Source of the DNA: Alphaproteobacteria bacterium
Lineage (GTDB): Bacteria; Myxococcota_A; UBA796; CAJQPC01
DNA: 64,000 nucleotides
Reading direction: 5' to 3'
NCBI GenBank assembly: GCA_020632795.1
Contig: JACKEV010000008.1
Location: 1-64,000, forward strand
The notes under the pieces are model-generated. The model ran no database searches. It was not told the DNA's origin and saw only the letters and a list, made by a program, of their open reading frames with translations. The position numbers were made by a program, and so were the translations under genes. Shown here piece by piece: positions 7,820 to 14,917 of the stretch (position 1 is its first letter; each line of letters starts with the position of its first letter).

Positions 7820-7847
7820 TCGCCCCCAAGGGCCCTGGCACACACGG

Positions 7848-7869
7848 CGCCGACGGGGAACCGTCGGCG
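7848..7869 (+). terminator. rpsD terminator hairpin
   Basis: CGCCGACGG and CCGTCGGCG form a perfect 9-bp stem closed by GGAA, a GNRA-type tetraloop, 28 bp after the rpsD stop codon. The following bases (TCGTCGTTCCTT) are moderately T-rich. Confidence 0.65.
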
Positions 7870-7909
7870 TCGTCGTTCCTTGACCCGGTGCGGTAGAGTC
7901 GCGTCACCT

Positions 7910-10900
7910 GTGAGCGCCGCGGATCCCCTCGCTGACCTGCTGTCTCGGCTCTTCGAACCCGATGAGCTGCGCGGCTGGCTGCACGACCAGCAGGGCTTCC
8001 TGTTCTTCCAGGCCCTGCCCGACGACGACGCGGCGCTCTACGGGGAGGCCGTGCACTCCCTCGACCGCCGGGCGCTGGTGGACGGCGCCTTCTTCGAGGC
8101 CCTGATGGTCGCGCGGCCGGCTGGCTGGCTCGACATCCGGGCGGTCGCCAGCGCGCGGGGCCTGGCCCTGGCCGGCACCACCGTGGACGCCGCCCGACGC
8201 ACCCGGGGCCTGGGCAAGGGTGAGGGCCTGCCGGCGCCGGAGCCCGAGTACGCCGACGAGGCCACCCGGGACCTCTCCCAGCGCCTGGAGGTGCTCTACC
8301 GCCAGCGGGAGGACGCGGTCATCGCCGGGCAGGACCCGGCGGACGTCGACGCCGAGATCCTCAAGCTGCGCCGGGAGATCCGCCACGGCCCCCGCCTGCT
8401 GGCCGGCGAGTTCCTGGCCGGGGGACGCTACCGCCTGGTGGAGCGGGTGGGGCAGGGGGGCTACGGTGCCGTGTGGAAGGCCTACGACCGCCAGAGCCAC
8501 GGGCTGGTCGCGGTGAAGGTGCTGCACGGCCACTGGAGCGGCGAGCGCAGCCGGCGGGAGCGCTTCTTCCGGGGCGCGGCGCGCATGGCCGAGATGCAGC
8601 ACGAGGGGGTCGTCCGGGTGCTGGAGCAGCGCTGCGAGGAGGACGGCTTCTTCTTCTTCGTGATGGAGTTCCTGCGCGGCGGCGACCTGCACGACGCGGT
8701 CACCGACGGTCGGCTGGACCGGCGCCGGGCCCTGGAGACGGTGCTCGCCGTGGGCGAGGCCCTGGTCGCCGCCCACGGGCGCGGGCTGGTCCACCGGGAC
8801 GTCAAGCCCCCCAACATCCTGCTGGACGCGAAGCTGAAGCCCAAGCTGAGCGACTTCGACCTCGTCAAGGACTTCAACTACTCGGGCTCGCACACCGGCG
8901 GGGCGATGGGGAGCTGGTTCTACGCCGCGCCCGAGCTGAAGCGGGACGCCAAGCACGCCGACGTGCGCGCCGACGTCTACAGCCTGGCCATGACCGCCGC
9001 GTTCTGCGTGGCCGGCGAGCTGCCCGAGGAGGCGGTCTACGACCCCCAGGGCTTCGCCCGCGCCCTGCCCTGCAGCCGGGCCCTGCGCGAGGTCATCGCC
9101 CGCGCCGTAGCCCCGGACCCGGCGAAGCGCTTCGCCACGATGCGCGAGCTGCTCGACGTGCTGCGCGAGGCGATGGGCGCCCCGGACCCGGGCCCGGACC
9201 GCGCCGAGCTGTCCGCGCGGCTGTTGGCGCTGCTGGACCGCCGCGATGGGGGCGGCGACGTCGATGAGGCCGAGCTGGAGCGGATCGTGGAAGCCCTGCG
9301 CCCCGAGAGGCCCGCCCGCGCGGGGGACATCGTGGCCGAGGCGCGGCTGGAGGAGCACCTCGGGCGCAGCTCCCTGGGGGAGGCCTGGCGGGGCACGGCG
9401 CTGGCCACCGGCGACGCGGTGGCGGTGCGCCTCTTCGACGCCGCGCTCCTGGACCGGGGCGGCGCCTGGCTGCGCTTCCTCGACGGCCTGAACAGCCTCC
9501 AGCGCCTGGGGGAGTACCGCACCCCGCTGTGCGAGGTGGTGCGGGTGGTCGCGGTCGCCGAGGATCGCCTGGCCTACGCGGTGGAGTGGGTGGAGGAGGA
9601 CTTCACCACGCTGTACGACCGCCGCCTGGAGCAGAAGCTGCGGGCCCTGGCCGCCCTGTGCGACGGCCTGGAGGTGGCCGCGCGGCTGGGCATCTACCGC
9701 GTGGACCTGCGCCCCTCCAGCGTGGGCCTGCGCTTCGGCCGGCCGGTGCTGATGGACTGCAACCTGCCGGATCCCGCCGCGCTCTCCGACGCCCAGCGCC
9801 AGGAGGAGGCCCGCTTCGCTGCGCCGGAGCAGCTCACCGGCTCGCCGCCGCCCGACGAGCGCAGCCTGGTGTTCGGGGTGGGGCGGCTGCTGCACGGGCT
9901 GCTGCTGGGGCGTCCGCCGAGCGCCGACCCCTGGCAGGACGAGCTGAAGGGCTTCTCCGAGCGGGTCACCCGCATCGTCTGGGACGCCACCCAGGAGGAC
10001 CCGGCCCGCCGCACCCGCAGCCTCTCGGACCTCCAGCGGGGGCTGCAGTGGGCGATGGAGCCGCAGCCGGACGTCGTCGTCCACCCGGCGGAGGCGGTCA
10101 CCGCAGGGGCCGCCTCCAAGGCCCGGTGGCGGACACCGCTGGCCGTAGCGGCTGCCCTGTTGATCGCGGTGACGGCGTGGCAGGGGGTGAAGCCGACGGC
10201 GGACCCGCCGAAGTCGGCGGCGGACCGGTACCGGGAGGCCGTGGAGGCGTTCCAGGGCGTGGACAAGACCTACTGGGACCTTTTCAACGCCCGAACCGTC
10301 AACGCGGGCCGGATCGCGGAGCTGGAGCAGGCTGCCCACCGCGGGGAGGAGGGCGCCGCGGCGACGCTCGAGGAGGCGCGGGCCGAGCAGCGGAAGCTCC
10401 AGGAGGGCCTGGAGACCTACGGCCCCCAGCGCCTCAAGCAGTACGAGAACGTCGCGAAGCTCCGCACGGAGGCCCGCACGGAGGGCGCGGACCCCGAACT
10501 CCTGCCGGACGCGCCGGCCCTCGGCTGGGCGGGGGACGGGCCCCCCCGTGCGCTGGGGGACGCTCGGGCGATCTCCTTCCGGCGGACGTCTCTTTCCCTC
10601 GTCCCGCTGAAGTCGGGGGCGGTCTCGCTGGAGGATGACGACGTGGGCCCTGCTCGGGACGTGCGCATCTCCGACCTCGAGGTCGCCACCCGGCTCGTCA
10701 CCGTCGGTCAGTGGGAGGCCCTGACCGGGCCGCTGGGCGGCTCCAGGATGCTGGACGAGGACGCCCCCCGCGCCGGGGTCACCTTCTGCGACGCCGCCCG
10801 CTTCGCCAACGCGCTGTCCCGCGCCGGGGAGCTGGAGCCCGCCTACCTCGGCGTGCCCGAGCGCGGCTGCGAGGAGCCTCAGGTCATCCGATGGGACGCG

Positions 10901-11200
10901 GAGAAGGCGGGCTATCGCCTGCCCACCGAGGGGGAGTGGCAGGCCCTGGTCGCGGGCGGGGTGACGGAGGGCTGCGACGCCTTCGGGGTCTGCGAACTGG
11001 ACGCTGCCGTCGGCGAGTGGGTCTGGGACTGGTACGCCGACGACTACGCCCTGCCCGGCCTCATGGTCGACCCGATGGGCCCGCTCACCGGCACCCGCAA
11101 GGTCGTCCGCGGCTGGGGCGGCCCGCGCGGGCGGACGGGGCTGGATCCGGCGGAGGCCCGAAAGGACCTGGGCTTCCGCCTGGTACGGTCGACCCCCTGA
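7910..11200 (+). CDS. EAD1-Ser/Thr kinase-pseudokinase-TM-FGE domain protein
   Basis: A 1096-residue multidomain protein. Residues 5-85 match EAD1, an effector-associated adaptor of bacterial conflict systems (LLSRLFEPDELRGWL, FFQALP, FFEALMVARP). Residues 174-425 are an intact Hanks-type kinase: GQGGYG loop, VAVK lysine 203, HRD 295-297, DFD in place of DFG at 315-317. Residues 475-715 are a second kinase fold lacking the catalytic residues (YRVDLRP for HRD, MDCN for DFG), so a pseudokinase. A membrane segment follows at about 742-758, then a coiled coil, then an FGE/sulfatase-modifying-factor fold at 890-1096 (YRLPTEGEW, GEWVWDWY, GFRLV). I chose GTG 7910, just before EAD1; an in-frame TTG lies at 7880. 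It ends 3 bp from convergent msrB. Confidence 0.92.
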   Translation: MSAADPLADLLSRLFEPDELRGWLHDQQGFLFFQALPDDDAALYGEAVHSLDRRALVDGAFFEALMVARPAGWLDIRAVASARGLALAGTTVDAARRTRGLGKGEGLPAPEPEYADEATRDLSQRLEVLYRQREDAVIAGQDPADVDAEILKLRREIRHGPRLLAGEFLAGGRYRLVERVGQGGYGAVWKAYDRQSHGLVAVKVLHGHWSGERSRRERFFRGAARMAEMQHEGVVRVLEQRCEEDGFFFFVMEFLRGGDLHDAVTDGRLDRRRALETVLAVGEALVAAHGRGLVHRDVKPPNILLDAKLKPKLSDFDLVKDFNYSGSHTGGAMGSWFYAAPELKRDAKHADVRADVYSLAMTAAFCVAGELPEEAVYDPQGFARALPCSRALREVIARAVAPDPAKRFATMRELLDVLREAMGAPDPGPDRAELSARLLALLDRRDGGGDVDEAELERIVEALRPERPARAGDIVAEARLEEHLGRSSLGEAWRGTALATGDAVAVRLFDAALLDRGGAWLRFLDGLNSLQRLGEYRTPLCEVVRVVAVAEDRLAYAVEWVEEDFTTLYDRRLEQKLRALAALCDGLEVAARLGIYRVDLRPSSVGLRFGRPVLMDCNLPDPAALSDAQRQEEARFAAPEQLTGSPPPDERSLVFGVGRLLHGLLLGRPPSADPWQDELKGFSERVTRIVWDATQEDPARRTRSLSDLQRGLQWAMEPQPDVVVHPAEAVTAGAASKARWRTPLAVAAALLIAVTAWQGVKPTADPPKSAADRYREAVEAFQGVDKTYWDLFNARTVNAGRIAELEQAAHRGEEGAAATLEEARAEQRKLQEGLETYGPQRLKQYENVAKLRTEARTEGADPELLPDAPALGWAGDGPPRALGDARAISFRRTSLSLVPLKSGAVSLEDDDVGPARDVRISDLEVATRLVTVGQWEALTGPLGGSRMLDEDAPRAGVTFCDAARFANALSRAGELEPAYLGVPERGCEEPQVIRWDAEKAGYRLPTEGEWQALVAGGVTEGCDAFGVCELDAAVGEWVWDWYADDYALPGLMVDPMGPLTGTRKVVRGWGGPRGRTGLDPAEARKDLGFRLVRSTP

Positions 11201-11203
11201 CCG

Positions 11204-11734
11204 CTACTTGCCGCCCTTGGGGGCGTGCAGCAGGCACACCGAGTTGATGCAGTAGCGCTTGCCCGTGGGGGGCGGCCCGTCGTTGAAGACGTGGCCCAGG
11301 TGGGCGTCGCAGCGGGCGCAGCGCAGCTCGGTCCGCACCATGCCGTAGGCGGTGTCCGTGTGCTCCGAGATGGCGTCGGGCAGGGCGTCGTAGAAGCTCG
11401 GCCAGCCGGTGCCGGAGTCGAACTTGGTCTTCTTGTCGAACAGGGGCAGCCCGCAGGAGCTGCACACGAACACGCCCTTGTCCTGGGTGTGCAGGTGCGC
11501 CCCGGTGAAGGGCCGCTCGGTGCCGGCGTCGCGGCAGACCCGGACCTGCTCGGGGCTCAGCACCGAGGCCCAGTAGTCGGCGGTCTTGGCCTTCCAGTCG
11601 ACCGTGTCGGGGTCGAGCTGCGCCAGGTGGCTCTCGGGCACGGTGGTGGCGGTGGCGGTGGCCGCGCGGGCGAGCCCGAGGCCCGCCGCCAGGGTGACCA
11701 GGACAGCGAAGAGGGCGATGAGACGGGGCGACAT
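11204..11734 (-). CDS. msrB: Peptide-methionine (R)-S-oxide reductase MsrB, exported
   Basis: A 176-residue MsrB that reduces methionine-R-sulfoxide in proteins. The catalytic cysteine is in RYCINS near the C-terminus, and two CxxC pairs (CSSC, CARC) form the structural zinc site; GTGWPSF and GHVFNDGP are family-diagnostic. Residues 1-24 are a signal peptide (MSPRLIALFAVLVTLAAGLGLARA), so the enzyme should repair periplasmic or surface proteins. A linker of about 30 residues precedes the domain. The gene lies 46 bp downstream of the sigma factor gene on the same strand. Confidence in the function is high; the export prediction rests on the hydrophobic N-terminus. Confidence 0.95.
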   Translation of the reverse strand: MSPRLIALFAVLVTLAAGLGLARAATATATTVPESHLAQLDPDTVDWKAKTADYWASVLSPEQVRVCRDAGTERPFTGAHLHTQDKGVFVCSSCGLPLFDKKTKFDSGTGWPSFYDALPDAISEHTDTAYGMVRTELRCARCDAHLGHVFNDGPPPTGKRYCINSVCLLHAPKGGK

Positions 11735-11780
11735 GGGGACCTCCTGTACACCGGTGGGTACGCCGGGCCCCCGGCGGCGG

Positions 11781-12812
11781 TTACGCGGCGTTCAGCGGTT
11801 CCCGGATGATGCCGCTCTCGCGGAGCTTGGTGAGGGCCTCCCGCTCGATCTGGCGGACCCGCTCGCGGGACAGGTTCATGCTGCGCCCGATGGCCGACAG
11901 GGTGCGCCCCGGCTTGTCGCCCAGGCCGTAGCGCTGGCTGAGGACGAAGCGGTGGCGGTCGGTGAGGGCGTCGCTGATCGCGTCCTCCAGGCGGGTCAGC
12001 TCCTCCTGGTGGATGAGGAGCTGGTCGACGTCGGGCTCGCTGCCGTCCGAGATCATCGACTCCAGGCGACGGGGCTTGTCGCCGTCCTCGATGGGCTCCT
12101 CCAGGGAGATGGCCCGGCCCTGGGCCAGCAGGGTGCGGGCGCGGTCCTCGTCGACCCCGGCCTCGGCGGCGACGTCGGCCATGGTGTAGGGCAGGCCGGC
12201 GCGCTCGAAGTCGGTCAGGGTGCGGCGCAGCTTGCGGGTCTGCTCGACCGCGCAGGAGGGCAGGCGCACCACCCGGCCGCCGTGGTCGATGGCGCGGGTC
12301 ATCTGGGCGCGCACCCACCAGCGGGCGTAGGTCGAGAAGCGGATGTTGCGGTTGGGGTCGAAGCGCTTGGCGGCGCGCAGCAGGCCGATGTAGCCCTCCT
12401 GCACGAGGTCGGCTTCGTCCAGGTAGCGGCCGGCGAGCTTGCGGGCCTCGCCGTGGGCGATGCGGCGGCCGGACATGGCGAGCTGCCAGCGCAGGGCCTC
12501 CACCTCCGCCCAGGCGCGGCGGGCCTCGGAGGCCCTCGGCCGCAGGGCCTTGTCCTCGCGGGCCAGCGCACAGATGCAGGACACGGCCTCCTCCAGGCGG
12601 TCGACCATGCCCGCACGGGTCTGCTCGTTGCGCCGCCGGTCCGTGGCCAGCAGCTCCGCGATGCCCTCGACCCCCTGCAGGGCCGATCGGGTCCGTTCTT
12701 CAGCCGCGCGCATGCGGCGGGCGAGCGCCTTCTCTTCGTCGGCGTTCAGCCGGCGGTTGGGGAAGGAGAGTGACATCGTGGTGGGGGAGCTAAAACGCAC
12801 GGGGTCCTCCAT
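11781..12812 (-). CDS. RNA polymerase sigma factor, sigma-70 family
   Basis: A 343-residue sigma-70-family factor directing RNA polymerase to promoters. Region 2 (about 112-185) is canonical: DLVQEGYIGLLRAAKRFDPN, then RFSTYARWWVRAQM for -10 melting and recognition. Region 3 spans about 190-265 and region 4 about 275-335, ending in the -35 helix LSRERVRQIEREALTKLR. Region 1.1 is absent and the segment before region 2 is short, which fits a group 2 or 3 factor instead of the housekeeping RpoD. The ATG at 12812 follows AGGAGG closely (three-base gap); ATG 12776 lacks a ribosome-binding site. It is divergent from the PHP gene, with an unusually A+T-rich stretch at 12840-12890 between them. Confidence 0.93.
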   Translation of the reverse strand: MEDPVRFSSPTTMSLSFPNRRLNADEEKALARRMRAAEERTRSALQGVEGIAELLATDRRRNEQTRAGMVDRLEEAVSCICALAREDKALRPRASEARRAWAEVEALRWQLAMSGRRIAHGEARKLAGRYLDEADLVQEGYIGLLRAAKRFDPNRNIRFSTYARWWVRAQMTRAIDHGGRVVRLPSCAVEQTRKLRRTLTDFERAGLPYTMADVAAEAGVDEDRARTLLAQGRAISLEEPIEDGDKPRRLESMISDGSEPDVDQLLIHQEELTRLEDAISDALTDRHRFVLSQRYGLGDKPGRTLSAIGRSMNLSRERVRQIEREALTKLRESGIIREPLNAA

Positions 12813-12946
12813 GAACCTCCTGAGGGTCGACTGAAGTGGCGTGTACCCTTTATGGATATGGATTGTATATAGTTGCGCACAGGGTATCGGACAAGCGACC
12901 ACCAGGTTTCCAGAGTATGGTTCGCGGAGCCCGGTGGAGATATTTC

Positions 12947-14914
12947 ATGGCCGTGACGCCTCGGGTCGGGTTGCTGCTGTTTCTTACGATGCCGCTCGTG
13001 GCCGGATGTCACTGCAGGGACGGCTCGGATGTCACAGAGCGGTCAGATTGCAGCCTGGATCGGGAGCCGGATCGCTGGTTGACCGTGGACAGCCCCAGCG
13101 ACGGCGCGGCCCTGCGCGTCCCCTGGGTCCCGCTCGTGGTCCCGGTGGATTCGTCCGAGGACGGCGCGGCGGTGACCGTGTGCGTCGACGGCGCTCCGGT
13201 GGCGGATCCGCTGACGATCGTCCGGCGGCGGTCCGGGGTCGCGGGGGGCGGCTGGGATGTGCTGGGGTCGCTGGAGCTGACGGCGTTGGCGCCGGGCGCG
13301 CATACGCTGGAGGTCCTCGTGGAGACCGTGGACGGGCGGCTCCTCAAGGGTGAGAGCGCGTTCACCCACGACCGGGCGGCCCACCGGGTCGACCTCGTGG
13401 TCACCGACGCCGAGGGCGCGCCCACCTCGGCCCGGGTGGTGATCACCGACGGGGTCGCGCCCGTGAGCCTGGGCAGCCCGGACGGCGAGGCCGCCGATCC
13501 CTACGGCCGGGACGCCGACCTGCACAGCGTCTTCGTGGTCAACGGCGCGGCCACGGTCTGGTTGGACCCGGGCCACTATCGCCTGCTCGCGGTGCGTGGT
13601 GTGCGTGAGCACCTGGGCGTCGCCGAGCTGGACCTCGACGACGACCGCGTCGTCACCCTGGAGGTGGCGTCTGCGGTGGCTCTGGACGACCACCTCTCGG
13701 CGGACCTGCACGTCCACACCGGGCGCTCCTACGACTCCTTCGTGCCCGACCGCTACCGGTACGCCAGCCTGATCGCGGCGGGGGTGGAGGTCGCGGTCAT
13801 CACCGACCACAACCGGGTCGTCGACCCCGACCCGGCGCTGGCTGTGGTCGGTGGGCCCGACCGGGGCGGCATCCGCGGGGTGGCCGGGGTCGAGGCGGAC
13901 ATCCGCGCGCAGGGGGAGCTGAGCGGCGGGCACTGGGACATCGCCCACCTCAACGCCTTCCCGGTGGTGGGGCCGGAGGTCGTGGCGCTGCCCACCCTCC
14001 AGCCGCCCTCCGTGGCGAGCACGCTGGACGACTTCCGCGCGCGGCAGGTCGCCTTCCCCCACCCCGACGCCGGGGAGCGGGTGCTGCTCCAGCTCAACCA
14101 CCCCCGGGGCATCCACTTCCGGCCCGAGGACGACCCGGTCTACGGGGCCTGGCCCATCTTCGACGAGCTGGGCTTCGACCCGCGGACCCCCGTCGGCGAG
14201 GGCGGCAACGCCTGGATGACCGAGCCCGAGCCCGGCACCGGCACCATCGCCCTGGACTTCGACGCGATGGAGATCGTGAACCGCTTCTCCCTGGAGCTGT
14301 ACGACACGGTGCGGGCCGACTGGTTCGCCCTGCTCAACCAGGGCTTCTTCGTCACCGGGACCGGCAACGCCGACAGCCACGCGCTGCAGGTGGAGGTCGC
14401 CGGCTTCCCCACCAACCTCGTGCAGGCCCCGCGGCCCGGCGAGGGGGAGCGGCTGGACGCCGGGGCCTTCGTGGAGGCCGTGCAGGACGGCCGGGTCATC
14501 GTCACCACCGGGGCGGTGCCGCAGCTCACCCTGAGCGACGGCGTCGGGGCCGCGGGGCCCGGTGAGCTGCTCCTCGCGGAGGGCGCGGTGACCGCCGAGA
14601 TCCGGCTCCGGGCCGCGCCCTGGGTGCCGGTGGACGAGCTGCGCCTGGTCGTGAACGGGGACGTGGTGCGAACCCTGGCGCCCTCCGCCGCCGAGGGCGA
14701 GGCCCTGGACGTGGCGGTCTCCTGGCCGGTGGAGGCCCCGGGTGACGCCTGGGTGCTGGTCGAGGCGGGCTGGCCCCTGTACGCCGGGGGCGTGCAGCCG
14801 AGGGTGGGCGGCGACTACGGGCTGGTCGCGCCCGGGTACGTGCCCCTGGGCTTCACCAACCCGGTGTTCGTGGACCTGGACGGCGACGGGGTGTGGACGC
14901 CGCCCGGCTTGTAG
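12947..14914 (+). CDS. PHP-domain metal-dependent phosphoesterase-like lipoprotein
   Basis: A 655-residue lipoprotein. The signal MAVTPRVGLLLFLTMPLVAGC has a lipobox at Cys21. Residues 45-245 are beta-rich, Ig-like modules. From 250 a PHP (polymerase and histidinol phosphatase) domain begins, with metal motifs DLHVHTG at 253-259 and ITDHN at 285-289, and later HLNAF, LQLNHPRG and GNADSH. This is the CehA/McbA-like architecture of extracellular hydrolases. The C-terminal 130 residues are again beta-rich. PHP enzymes usually cleave phosphoesters with two or three metals; the substrate here is unknown. The ATG at 12947 is chosen because it gives the lipoprotein signal; the frame is open to 12836. 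It ends 3 bp from the next, convergent gene. Confidence 0.88.
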   Translation: MAVTPRVGLLLFLTMPLVAGCHCRDGSDVTERSDCSLDREPDRWLTVDSPSDGAALRVPWVPLVVPVDSSEDGAAVTVCVDGAPVADPLTIVRRRSGVAGGGWDVLGSLELTALAPGAHTLEVLVETVDGRLLKGESAFTHDRAAHRVDLVVTDAEGAPTSARVVITDGVAPVSLGSPDGEAADPYGRDADLHSVFVVNGAATVWLDPGHYRLLAVRGVREHLGVAELDLDDDRVVTLEVASAVALDDHLSADLHVHTGRSYDSFVPDRYRYASLIAAGVEVAVITDHNRVVDPDPALAVVGGPDRGGIRGVAGVEADIRAQGELSGGHWDIAHLNAFPVVGPEVVALPTLQPPSVASTLDDFRARQVAFPHPDAGERVLLQLNHPRGIHFRPEDDPVYGAWPIFDELGFDPRTPVGEGGNAWMTEPEPGTGTIALDFDAMEIVNRFSLELYDTVRADWFALLNQGFFVTGTGNADSHALQVEVAGFPTNLVQAPRPGEGERLDAGAFVEAVQDGRVIVTTGAVPQLTLSDGVGAAGPGELLLAEGAVTAEIRLRAAPWVPVDELRLVVNGDVVRTLAPSAAEGEALDVAVSWPVEAPGDAWVLVEAGWPLYAGGVQPRVGGDYGLVAPGYVPLGFTNPVFVDLDGDGVWTPPGL

Positions 14915-14917
14915 GGA

